Shown here in pieces: positions 15,464 to 22,132 of a stretch of DNA of 35,824 nt. The notes beneath the pieces were generated by a model. The model searched no databases, was not told the DNA's origin, and saw nothing but the letters and a program-made list of their open reading frames with translations. The stretch lies in assembly GCA_045637485.1 (NCBI GenBank), contig JAZTZK010000114.1:1-35824 (forward strand), read 5' to 3'. A program made the position numbers and the translations under genes. This stretch comes from UBA2862 sp045637485. GTDB taxonomy: Bacteria; Bacillota; Clostridia; Christensenellales; Aristaeellaceae. The stretch's first letter is position 1. Each line of letters starts with the position of its first letter.

Positions 15464-15492
15464 ATTATAGCATGCGGCGTGGAAAGGGGCAA
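15464..15492 (-). promoter_or_regulatory. Promoter of rplS
   Basis: On the minus strand TTGCCC (15487-15492), a 17-bp spacer and TATAAT (15464-15469) are preceded by TGC directly at the -10, an extended -10 form. Transcription would start about 70 nt before the rplS ATG, leaving a structured leader. Confidence 0.78.
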
Positions 15493-15530
15493 GGAAGAGT
15501 GTGTTAAACTTCCGGATTTCAGCGCTGCGC

Positions 15531-16508
15531 CTATTCAACGGTGACCCTGCAGGTGTACGTCTCGCCGCCCTTCACCCTGGCTGTGATGGTGCATTCGCCC
15601 TTCTTCCTGGCAATGATGAGACAAATTGAACCCTTTGTCTTAATTTTCACGATGCGAGGGTCGCTGCATGACCAGGTAACCTTGCGCAAGCGAGGATCCT
15701 TGAGCCTCACAGTTGACAGTTTACGCAGCGTCAGTGTGACACTGTTACAGGTGAGCCCGCCATCGTCCTTGACCTCAACCCTGCATTTCAAAACCCCGCC
15801 GTTGCTGAGCTCGACGGAAATGACGCACTGGCCCTCGCCCACGGCGGTGACCTTGCCGTCGTCAACCGTGGCCACCCCGGGGTCGCTGGAGGACCAGGAT
15901 GTGATACTGAGTTTGCCGAGGTCGCTGACACTCAGTTGGAAGGTTTCGTTGATGTTCAGCGTCTTTTCAGTCTCTGAGAGCACGGGTCCACCGACGACGG
16001 TGATGTCATATTTATACACTTTCGGATGCGAGTACGGCAAGTACGGTATTCTGCCGATTGTCGCGGTGACGAGACACCTGCCCGAAGCAAGCGCGATAAT
16101 GATGCCGCCTGTTGCTCTGGCGATTGTCGGGTCGCTGGAGGTCATCTTGATTATGTTTCCAAACTGATACACGTATGTGGCGGGAAGTACTCTCTTTTTC
16201 TCCCCGACGCGCATCGTGTAGGCGTATTCATAAATCCGGGGGGCCTCCTCATCGGCATTGCTGACGGTGTCGGCGGCTTCAGGCGCTTCTTCGACCAGGG
16301 GAAGGTCATCGGACAGCTCGATCACTTCCGAGGCGATGTCCAGGTCGAGGCCGTCGACGCCCAGGTCGGGAACGTCGATATCCAGGTCGGGGACATCGAG
16401 GTCCTGCGGCGCGTCGAGGGCCACTTTAGCTTCCGCAAAAGCGCTCGTCGCGCCAAAAAGCAGCAGCACAGTCACCAGCAGGGCCAGTATACGGTTGAAA
16501 TTCTTCAT
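15531..16508 (-). CDS. Secreted Big2 (bacterial Ig-like) domain protein
   Basis: A 325-residue exported protein. Residues 1-25 are a signal peptide (MKNFNRILALLVTVLLLFG, cleavage near AFA). Residues 30-90 are acidic with a loose repeat of D-hydrophobic-D (PQDLDVPDLDIDVPDLGVDG), then three Ig-like modules follow. Big2 landmarks recur: MTSSDPTIARATGGIIIALA and SWSSSDPGVATVDDGKVTAV with GEGQCVISV, then a third, more degenerate module with SCSDPRIVKIKTKGSICLII and GECTITARV. No sortase motif or membrane anchor is visible at the C-terminus, so it may be released or held by charge. It sits between trmD and rplS, has its own promoter, and is not functionally related to its neighbours. Function unknown; Big2 domains commonly act as adhesion or wall-spacer modules. 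Confidence 0.88.
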   Translation of the reverse strand: MKNFNRILALLVTVLLLFGATSAFAEAKVALDAPQDLDVPDLDIDVPDLGVDGLDLDIASEVIELSDDLPLVEEAPEAADTVSNADEEAPRIYEYAYTMRVGEKKRVLPATYVYQFGNIIKMTSSDPTIARATGGIIIALASGRCLVTATIGRIPYLPYSHPKVYKYDITVVGGPVLSETEKTLNINETFQLSVSDLGKLSITSWSSSDPGVATVDDGKVTAVGEGQCVISVELSNGGVLKCRVEVKDDGGLTCNSVTLTLRKLSTVRLKDPRLRKVTWSCSDPRIVKIKTKGSICLIIARKKGECTITARVKGGETYTCRVTVE

Positions 16509-16540
16509 GTGCGTTCCTCCATTCCATATTTTGTGGATTC

Positions 16541-16569
16541 ATTATAATCAATTTTTTGCATATTTGCAA
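16541..16569 (-). promoter_or_regulatory. Promoter of the Big2 gene
   Basis: TTGCAA (16564-16569), a 17-bp spacer and TATAAT (16541-16546) on the minus strand, in the 69-bp gap after trmD. The -35 is one arm of a perfect dyad TTGCA-N4-TGCAA (16556-16569), a possible regulator site. The leader carries GGAGG ahead of the ATG at 16508. Confidence 0.7.
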
Positions 16570-16577
16570 GCAAAAGA

Positions 16578-17750
16578 TTAATCGGGCAGAACAGCGCCGA
16601 CCTGACCGGCGCCATAATAATAGGGCCCCCTGCCCGGATTTCCCGTCTGCATCCATGTGTATGTCAGTGCTTCGTCGGCGAGGATGGCGCAGCCGAGGGT
16701 GGCGAGGGCATCCGGCGATATCCCCTGTACCCGGTAAAGCAGAGCGTCGTCCGGCAGGCAGAGCAGGCAGCGCTGTATGCCGCAGGCTTGCCACCTTTCC
16801 CATGCCGCGTCGCCCCCGACAGAATCGGGGATGTAGCCCATGGAAAACGCCTGCCACAAAAAGCCCCGGTGCCTCCGTCCGGAGAAGCACTGCTTCTTCG
16901 CGGCCTTGCGGCTGGCCTCGGGCACGAAGGCGGAAAACCACCGCCTGGGCCACTGGTCTGCTTCCTTCAGCGACAGGCGCTCATGGCCGACGCCGTGGGC
17001 CGCGAGCAGCGCCTCCACCTCCCCCGCCCGCTTCAGCCGTGAAAGCATCGCCCGGTCGTCCCCGTTTAGCGGGGCGGTTTCCAGCAATTCGGGCCGCCTC
17101 TTCAGCGTCAGCGCCAGCGACTGCTCCCGCCGCCAGGCGGTGATGTCGGCATGGTTGCCGCCCAGCAGCACCTCGGGCGCCTTCTTGCCCCGAAAGTCGG
17201 CGGGGCGGGTGTACTGGGGGTATTCCAGCAGGCCCGTAGTGAAGCTCTCGTCCGCGCCGGATTCGTCGGAGCCCAGCACCCCGGGCACCAGCCGCGCCAC
17301 CGCGTCGATCACCACCGGCGCCCCCAGCTCGCCGCCGGTGAGCACATAATCGCCGATGGAAAGCTCCTCGTCGATCACCGCGTCCAGCGCCCGCTGGTCC
17401 ACGCCCTCGTAGTGGCCGCACAGAAGCGCCAGCTCCGACTCTCCCGCCAATTCCTCGACGACGCGCTGGTTCAGCGTGCGCCCCCGGGGAGACAGGTAGA
17501 TGCGCCGCCCGGGGTAGGGGTCGGGCAGGTTGGCCGCGAAGGCGTCCACGATGGGCTGGGCGGCCATCACCATGCCCGCGCCGCCGCCGAAGGGATAGTC
17601 GTCGGTGTTGCGGTGCTTTTCCGTGGAATAGTCGCGGATGTCGATCAGGTCCACCTGCAAAAGCCCCGCCGCGATCGCACGCCCCAGTATGGACTGACCC
17701 AGCATGGGCCGCAGCATGTCGGGAAACAGCGTAAAGACCTTAATCCTCAT
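16578..17750 (-). CDS. trmD: tRNA (guanine-N1)-methyltransferase TrmD with a C-terminal DUF4275-like extension
   Basis: TrmD methylates G37 of tRNAs reading CNN codons and prevents frameshifting. Residues 1-245 form a complete TrmD: MRIKVFTLFPDML at the start, then YPFGGGAGMVM, ALLCGHYEGVDQR and SIGDYVLTGGELGAPVVIDA (the trefoil-knot AdoMet site). GSDESGADESFTTGLLEYPQ, YTRPADFRGKKAPEVLLGGN and the terminal helical domain follow. The usual family length is about 240-250, yet the frame continues to 390. The extra 130 residues show a pattern I recall from DUF4275: WPRRWFSAF, GFLWQAFSM, AAWERWQ, CLLCLPDDALLYRV, then DEALTYTWMQTGNPGRGPYY. The stop at 16578 and start at 17750 are unambiguous. The start overlaps rimM by 11 bp. 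The family call for the extension rests on recalled motifs. Confidence 0.93.
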   Translation of the reverse strand: MRIKVFTLFPDMLRPMLGQSILGRAIAAGLLQVDLIDIRDYSTEKHRNTDDYPFGGGAGMVMAAQPIVDAFAANLPDPYPGRRIYLSPRGRTLNQRVVEELAGESELALLCGHYEGVDQRALDAVIDEELSIGDYVLTGGELGAPVVIDAVARLVPGVLGSDESGADESFTTGLLEYPQYTRPADFRGKKAPEVLLGGNHADITAWRREQSLALTLKRRPELLETAPLNGDDRAMLSRLKRAGEVEALLAAHGVGHERLSLKEADQWPRRWFSAFVPEASRKAAKKQCFSGRRHRGFLWQAFSMGYIPDSVGGDAAWERWQACGIQRCLLCLPDDALLYRVQGISPDALATLGCAILADEALTYTWMQTGNPGRGPYYYGAGQVGAVLPD

Positions 17751-18267
17751 CGAACACCGCCACCTCGTCCAGCCGCCTGCCGTCCAGGCGCATTTCGCCC
17801 GCCTGGAGGTCCACGGCCAGCACCACGCTCTTCAACGCCGGCACCAGCACCTCGCCCAGCGGCCCCCTGAACACGTACACGTCGTTGCCGCCGGGCTGCA
17901 TGACCTCGGCGAGCTTGCCCAGGTCCCGCCCGTCGTCCACCGCGCCGCGCAGGCCGTACAGGTCGGTGAGAAAGTTGCTGTCCTCGTCCAGCGCCACCGC
18001 GTGGGCCCGGTCGATGTACAGCAGCGTGCCACGCAGCTTCTCGGCCATGTCCCGGTCCGTGACGCCCGCCACGTTCATGAACACCGCGTCCGCGCCCAGT
18101 CGGTTCACGGTGATCTTCAGCGGCGCATAGCCCCCGTCCTTTTCGATGTAAACGGTTTCAAGCCCCTCGAAGCGCTCCGGGTCGCAGGTGCAGGGCCGCA
18201 CCTTGACCTCCCCCCGCACCCCCTGGGGCTTGGTGATCTCGCCGATCATCAGGTATTGTGAAAGCAT
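17740..18267 (-). CDS. rimM: Ribosome maturation factor RimM
   Basis: A 175-residue protein that assists assembly of the 30S head around protein S19. The N-terminal domain starts LSQYLMIGEITKPQGVRGEV, the RimM signature, followed by LETVYIEKDGGYAPLKI. The C-terminal PRC-barrel-like domain begins near 95 (LTDLYGLRGAVDDGRDLGKL) and contains PGGNDVYVFRGPLGEVLVPA. The ATG at 18267 has TGGAGGAAATCCC before it and gives the normal family start; the longer frame to 18348 would run through the promoter. It overlaps trmD by 11 bp. The usual upstream partners rpsP and the KH-domain gene are absent here; a divergent toxin-antitoxin pair stands in that place. Confidence 0.96.
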   Translation of the reverse strand: MLSQYLMIGEITKPQGVRGEVKVRPCTCDPERFEGLETVYIEKDGGYAPLKITVNRLGADAVFMNVAGVTDRDMAEKLRGTLLYIDRAHAVALDEDSNFLTDLYGLRGAVDDGRDLGKLAEVMQPGGNDVYVFRGPLGEVLVPALKSVVLAVDLQAGEMRLDGRRLDEVAVFDED

Positions 18268-18297
18268 GGGATTTCCTCCATTACTGAAACTGGCAAC

Positions 18298-18326
18298 ATT
18301 ATAACGTGCTCTGGGAAGAAATGCAA
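18298..18326 (-). promoter_or_regulatory. Promoter of rimM-trmD
   Basis: TATAAT (18298-18303, minus strand) with a weak TTGCAT (18321-18326) at 17 bp. It lies 30 bp ahead of the rimM start codon. Because rpsP is not upstream, rimM needs a promoter here, which supports the call. Confidence 0.6.
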
Positions 18327-18368
18327 ACATATACTCCGTTAAGGACAAAAAACATGCAGAATTTGATG

Positions 18369-18397
18369 TTGAATTTTGAACATAATTGTGCTATACT
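18369..18397 (+). promoter_or_regulatory. Promoter of the toxin-antitoxin pair
   Basis: TTGAAT (18369-18374), a 17-bp spacer and TATACT (18392-18397), with TGC directly before the -10 (extended -10). The antitoxin ATG follows 28 bp later with a GGGAG box. Phd-type antitoxins normally repress their own promoter, but I see no strong dyad here. Confidence 0.75.
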
Positions 18398-18425
18398 CAG
18401 AAAAAAAGATGGGAGATGTGGTCGC

Positions 18426-18695
18426 ATGCCCAACATCAAGCCGATTTCCGAGCTACGGAACTACTCCATGCTGCTGGAAAACGTGGCTCCAGGCGAGCCT
18501 GTCTATCTTACCCGCAACGGCCATGGCGCCTATGCGCTGGTGGACATCTCAGACCAAGAGGACTATATCCAGACCAAAGCGGCGCTTCAATTCATGTGCG
18601 AGATGAACAAGGGCATGAAGGCTGGAGAAGAGAAGGGCTGGCTCACGCCCCATCAGGTGCGCGCCAGGCTCAAGGAGCGACACCATGCGATATAG
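18426..18695 (+). CDS. Type II antitoxin, Phd/YefM family
   Basis: An 89-residue antitoxin that would bind and neutralise the ParE-like toxin and repress the operon. The N-terminus PNIKPISELRNYSMLLENVA with PGEPVYLTRNGHGAYALVDI is the Phd/YefM DNA-binding and dimer fold. The C-terminal third (about 55-89, rich in K, E and R) is the toxin-wrapping tail. The ATG at 18426 follows GGGAG at 18411-18415; the frame is open upstream but reads promoter sequence there. It overlaps the toxin start by 11 bp, standard for type II modules. It lies divergent from rimM, at the place usually held by rpsP and the KH gene, and is therefore probably an insertion. Confidence 0.92.
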   Translation: MPNIKPISELRNYSMLLENVAPGEPVYLTRNGHGAYALVDISDQEDYIQTKAALQFMCEMNKGMKAGEEKGWLTPHQVRARLKERHHAI

Positions 18696-19023
18696 GATCA
18701 ACTACTCCCCGGAATTCCTGAACGACCTGTTCGAGATTGGGGACTATATCGAATCCCAATATCAGAATACCCAGGCGGCGGATCGAATCACCGACGGCAT
18801 TGTGGACGCAACGGACATCCTCGCGGATTATCCGGAGACCGGTGCGCGCATATTCCTGCCAGGCGTGTTAGACAGCGGATATCGCTTCGTCATTTTCCAG
18901 GGCTACCTCGCCGTCTACCGGATTCAGCCCGGCGAGGTCTTCGTGGTCAGGGCTGTGCACGAGAAACAGGATTATATGCGGGTACTGTTTCCACGATTGC
19001 AAAAAGATGAAAATGATTTGTGA
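18685..19023 (+). CDS. Type II toxin, RelE/ParE family
   Basis: A 112-residue toxin. The sequence has the ParE-like layout: MRYRINYSPEFLNDLFEIGD with YIESQYQNTQAADRITDGIV as the two N-terminal helices. LADYPETGARI and GYRFVIFQGYLAVYRI form the sheet, and VFVVRAVHEKQDYMRVLF ends the protein. ParE members poison DNA gyrase while RelE members cut mRNA on the ribosome; the sequence, with V-R-A-V-H rather than clear RelE catalytic residues, points to ParE, but this cannot be settled here. AAGGAG lies 7 nt before the ATG, inside the antitoxin gene. No C-terminal truncation is seen, so the module looks complete. Confidence 0.92.
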   Translation: MRYRINYSPEFLNDLFEIGDYIESQYQNTQAADRITDGIVDATDILADYPETGARIFLPGVLDSGYRFVIFQGYLAVYRIQPGEVFVVRAVHEKQDYMRVLFPRLQKDENDL

Positions 19024-19073
19024 TAACACAGTATCCGTATATGCCGAACTGTAGTGCACAAGCAGTTTATCTA

Positions 19074-19087
19074 TAAGTATATACTTA
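19074..19087. promoter_or_regulatory. 14-bp perfect palindrome ahead of the ACT-domain gene
   Basis: TAAGTATATACTTA is its own complement and abuts the AGGAGG ribosome binding site at 19089-19094. It could be an operator or a small RNA stem covering the ribosome binding site. It is AT-rich in a GC-rich region, so chance is less likely, but no second copy was seen in the window. Confidence 0.4.
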
Positions 19088-19102
19088 CAGGAGGTCAACC
19101 CC

Positions 19103-19384
19103 ATGAACGAAACCAAAAAGGCGGTCATCAGCGTGCTGGGCACGGACAAAAAGGGCATCATCGCCCAGGTCAGCCGCATCCTCTATGAAAACGACGCCAA
19201 CATACTGGACATCACCCAGACCATCGTCTCCGGGCTGTTCAGCATGATACTGATCGCGGACGTCTCATCCGACGGTTGCTCCTTCGATACGCTGAAGACC
19301 GAGCTGGACGCCCTGTCGGGCCGCATCGGGGTGCAGATACGCATCCAGCGCAGCGAAATCTTCGAAGCGATGCACCAGATCTGA
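19103..19384 (+). CDS. ACT domain-containing protein (UPF0237)
   Basis: A 93-residue protein made of one ACT domain, a small-molecule-sensing fold. MNETKKAVISVLGTDKKGII followed by AQVSRILYENDANILDITQT is the typical glycine-containing ligand loop; TIVSGLFSMILIADVS and GVQIRIQRSEIFEAMHQI complete it. AGGAGGTC precedes the ATG. It lies 14 bp upstream of the PFL-family gene, and this gene pair is conserved across many Firmicutes and other bacteria. The ACT protein may sense an amino acid or other metabolite on behalf of the PFL protein, but neither function is established. Confidence 0.95.
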   Translation: MNETKKAVISVLGTDKKGIIAQVSRILYENDANILDITQTIVSGLFSMILIADVSSDGCSFDTLKTELDALSGRIGVQIRIQRSEIFEAMHQI

Positions 19385-19398
19385 GGAGGTCCTGAACC

Positions 19399-20757
19399 AT
19401 GCACATGATCAACACCTCTGAAATTCTGGAAACCCTGAACATGATCGACCACCAGAAGCTGGATGTGCGCACGATCACGATGGGCATATCGCTGTTTTCC
19501 TGCGTCACCGACGACGAGGACCGGCTCTGCGGCAACATCTACGACCTGATCACCCGACGGGCCGAGCGCCTGGTGGAGGTGGGCCGCCAGATCGAGCGGG
19601 ACTACGGCGTGCCCATTGTCAACAAACGCATCTCCGTGACCCCCGCGGCGCTGGTCACCGGGGCGATACGGCACCCGGTAAAGGTGGCACGGGCACTGGA
19701 TCGGGCCGCCAAGACCGCGGGCGTGGACTTCATTGGCGGCTATTCGGCGCTGGTGCACAAGGGCATCACCGAGGCCGACCGGCGTCTGATCGAATCGATC
19801 CCGGAGGCGCTGGCCAGCACCGACCTGGTGTGCGCGTCGGTGAACGTGGGCTCCACCCGGGCGGGCATCAACATGGACGCCGTGCGCCTGATGGGGCAGA
19901 CGGTGAAGGATACGGCCGCCGCCACCGCCGAAAGCGGCGGGCTGGGCTGTGCGAAGCTGGTGGTGTTCTGCAACGCGGTGGAGGACAATCCCTTCATGGC
20001 CGGCGCGTTCCACGGTCCCGGCGAGGGCGATTGCGCCGTCAGCGTGGGCGTCAGTGGCCCCGGCGTGGTGAAGGTGGCCCTGGAGGGCGTGAAGGACGCG
20101 CCCTTCGACGAGGTGGCCGAGACCATCAAGCGCACCGCCTTCCACATCACCCGGGTGGGCCAGCTGGTGGCCCGCGAGGCCAGCCGACGCCTTGGCGTGT
20201 CCTTCGGCATCGTGGACCTGTCCCTGGCCCCCACCCCGGCGGTGGGCGACTCCGTGGCCGCGATCCTCGAGGAGATGGGCCTCGAGACCTGCGGCGCCCA
20301 CGGCACCACGGCGGCGCTGGCGCTGCTCAACGACGCGGTGAAGAAGGGCGGCGTGATGGCCTCGTCCCATGTGGGCGGGCTCTCCGGAGCGTTCATCCCG
20401 GTCTCCGAGGACATCGGCATGATACAGGCCGCCCAGAAGGGCGCGCTATCCCTGGAAAAGCTGGAGGCCATGACCTGCGTCTGCTCGGTGGGCCTCGACA
20501 TGATCGCGATTCCCGGCGACACCCCCGCCGAGACGATCGCCGCCATCATCGCCGACGAGGCCGCCATCGGCATGGTCAACAACAAGACCACCGCCGTGCG
20601 CGTCATTCCCGCCCCCGGCAAGGACGTGGGCGACAGCGTGGAATTCGGCGGCCTGCTGGGCCATGCCCCGATCATCCCCGTGCGCACGCTGGATTCCAGC
20701 CTGTTCATCCACAGGGGCGGCAGGATTCCCGCGCCGCTGCACAGCCTGAGGAATTGA
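19399..20757 (+). CDS. PFL family protein (UPF0210/DUF711)
   Basis: A 452-residue protein of the UPF0210 family, whose fold is related to the pyruvate formate-lyase/anaerobic ribonucleotide reductase barrel. Landmarks are EILETLNMIDHQKLDVRTIT and MGISLFSCVTDDEDRL at the start, ISVTPAALVTGAIRHPVKVA, and VDFIGGYSALVHKGITEADR. GPGVVKVALEGVKDAPFDEV, then GIVDLSLAPTPAVGDSVAAI and LETCGAHGTTAALALLNDAV follow. The ending, LFIHRGGRIPAPLHSLRN, is the family's C-terminal block. No glycyl-radical motif is apparent at the C-terminus, so it is not a working PFL. GAGGAGG precedes the ATG. Biochemical function is unknown. It is paired with the ACT gene as in many genomes. Confidence 0.96.
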   Translation: MHMINTSEILETLNMIDHQKLDVRTITMGISLFSCVTDDEDRLCGNIYDLITRRAERLVEVGRQIERDYGVPIVNKRISVTPAALVTGAIRHPVKVARALDRAAKTAGVDFIGGYSALVHKGITEADRRLIESIPEALASTDLVCASVNVGSTRAGINMDAVRLMGQTVKDTAAATAESGGLGCAKLVVFCNAVEDNPFMAGAFHGPGEGDCAVSVGVSGPGVVKVALEGVKDAPFDEVAETIKRTAFHITRVGQLVAREASRRLGVSFGIVDLSLAPTPAVGDSVAAILEEMGLETCGAHGTTAALALLNDAVKKGGVMASSHVGGLSGAFIPVSEDIGMIQAAQKGALSLEKLEAMTCVCSVGLDMIAIPGDTPAETIAAIIADEAAIGMVNNKTTAVRVIPAPGKDVGDSVEFGGLLGHAPIIPVRTLDSSLFIHRGGRIPAPLHSLRN

Positions 20758-20780
20758 CCGGCATTTGACAATATGAACAC

Positions 20781-20849
20781 AAAAAGGGATCCTTCGCTTC
20801 GCCCAGTACAGCGACAAACGCTCGCCATACCGTGTGAAGCGAAGGATCC
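20781..20849 (-). terminator. Terminator between the convergent PFL and Nudix genes
   Basis: GGATCCTTCGCTTC (20787-20800) and its complement (20836-20849) form a 14-bp perfect stem. Outer arms GACAATATG (20767-20775) and CATATTGTC (20856-20864) can extend it. On the minus strand the stem is followed by CTTTTTG, so it terminates the Nudix gene well; on the plus strand no T-run follows, so use for the PFL gene is less certain. Confidence 0.75.
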
Positions 20850-20851
20850 TG

Positions 20852-22057
20852 TCAGCATATTGTCCGGTTGTCCTTCAGGTATTCCCTCAGCACCGCCATC
20901 CCCGGGGTGGGCACGCAGTAGATGTCCCTGCGGGTCGGCAGCTCGGCCCAGGTGGTCTCCAGGTCGAACCAATCCACCCGGGAAACCTCATCCCTCTGCA
21001 AGGTCAGCTTTTCGACGTCCACCGGCTCCCGGTACACGTAGACGTGGGAAAGCTCGTTGTCCCGGAACAGGCGACCGTGGAATACCTTCTCGTAGCGGAT
21101 ATCGAAGGCGCCGGCATAGCGCAGCTGTTCAGGCCTTGCGCGGATGCCCAGCTCTTCGGCCAGCTCCCGCAGCGCGGATTCCAACGGCTCGTCCCCCGCC
21201 GGGATGTGACCTGCGGAGGAGGTATCGTACTTGCCGGGAAAGGAGTCCTTGTCTTCGGAGCGCTTTTGCAGCAGCACCTGCCAGCGTCCGTCGACCCGGC
21301 GCACCACCCACACGTGGGCCGTGCGATGGCGTATGCCCTCCCGGTGGGCCACGTCCCTGGACACGACTGCGCCGGTGGGCTCGCCCTGCGCGTCGCAGAC
21401 GTCAAAGAACTCCATGTCCGCCCGCTCAGCGAGGATCAACCGCCCGAAGCACTCCGGCCGGTGGAAGTCCGGTTGCGGCGCTTCGATGGGGCTCCAGCAG
21501 CCGAAGTGGGGATGGATCGATTCATCGCAGCTGTAGAAGTTGCCCAGGATGGGGAGACTTCGATCCAAGGGCCGTCCGAACAGCGCCTCCAGCCATGCAA
21601 AGGGCGCCGTATAGGCCACGGCCCACCAGCCCCCGTCGTGACGTGAAGCGCGAATGTCCATGCCTTCAGGGCAGGCCGTCAATTCCGTGCGGTTTTCCCG
21701 GTCCGGGCCGATGCCGATCAGCGTCGCGCCGGCGGCGTTGACCTCGATGTTCACGTAGCGCGGATCATCCCCGAAGGGGCGCAGAAAGCATTCCAGGCAG
21801 CTGTCCCTCCACACCGGGCCACCGAAGGCCGTCACCTGCCCGGAGACCGTCGGTTCCTTGGCGCACAGCAGCACCCGCAGCCCCGCGTCGTCCCAGGCCA
21901 GGTATGCCCGCGCCTCGGGTCGATAGTCCCCATCCCAGGGGTAGCAGTCGACAGGGGCATAGGAACCCTCGCAGAAGGGCTCGTCATCCGGGTTGAAAAC
22001 GCGCCCCGCCAGCGCGGGCAGGGGCACGACAGAGGGATAAATGACGTGTGTCTTCAT
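20852..22057 (-). CDS. CBM9-like domain fused to a Nudix hydrolase
   Basis: A 401-residue two-domain cytoplasmic protein. Residues 1-200 resemble the CBM9_2-type carbohydrate-binding-like domain: ARAYLAWDDAGLRVLLCAKE, WRDSCLECFLRPFGDD and YVNIEVNAAGATLIGIG. WWAVAYTAPFAWLEALFG follows. Residues 210-390 form a Nudix hydrolase related to isopentenyl-diphosphate isomerase-like members: AHVWVVRRVDGRWQVLLQKR, KDSFPGKYDTSSAGHIPAGD and the Nudix box ending ALRELAEELGI. The box has the full G-x5-E-x7-R-E-x2-E-E-x-G pattern. There is no signal peptide. The start is uncertain; an ATG at 22090 lies in the tail of a terminator hairpin, so the ATG at 22057 is preferred, though no strong Shine-Dalgarno serves either. 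The substrate is unknown; a nucleotide-sugar or other sugar diphosphate is a fair guess from the pairing. Confidence 0.85.
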   Translation of the reverse strand: MKTHVIYPSVVPLPALAGRVFNPDDEPFCEGSYAPVDCYPWDGDYRPEARAYLAWDDAGLRVLLCAKEPTVSGQVTAFGGPVWRDSCLECFLRPFGDDPRYVNIEVNAAGATLIGIGPDRENRTELTACPEGMDIRASRHDGGWWAVAYTAPFAWLEALFGRPLDRSLPILGNFYSCDESIHPHFGCWSPIEAPQPDFHRPECFGRLILAERADMEFFDVCDAQGEPTGAVVSRDVAHREGIRHRTAHVWVVRRVDGRWQVLLQKRSEDKDSFPGKYDTSSAGHIPAGDEPLESALRELAEELGIRARPEQLRYAGAFDIRYEKVFHGRLFRDNELSHVYVYREPVDVEKLTLQRDEVSRVDWFDLETTWAELPTRRDIYCVPTPGMAVLREYLKDNRTIC

Positions 22058-22081
22058 AGGCAAATTACCGTTTGTGTCGAT

Positions 22082-22116
22082 AAAAATCATGCAGGGACGC
22101 TTGTGCCGCGCCCCTG
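22082..22116 (-). terminator. Probable terminator after the lamin-tail membrane protein gene
   Basis: CAGGGACGC (22092-22100) pairs with GCGCCCCTG (22108-22116) with one G-U pair, and on the minus strand the stem is followed within 5 nt by TTTTT. It lies 17 bp after the stop of the lamin-tail gene and would end the surface cluster transcript. The Nudix gene downstream may receive read-through. Confidence 0.65.
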
Positions 22117-22132
22117 AATTTTTTGTGCATTC

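Noticed and set aside
18685..19023. Toxin gene as a degraded remnant
   Set aside because: Full family length, intact ribosome binding site and the standard overlap with an intact antitoxin gene argue for a working module.
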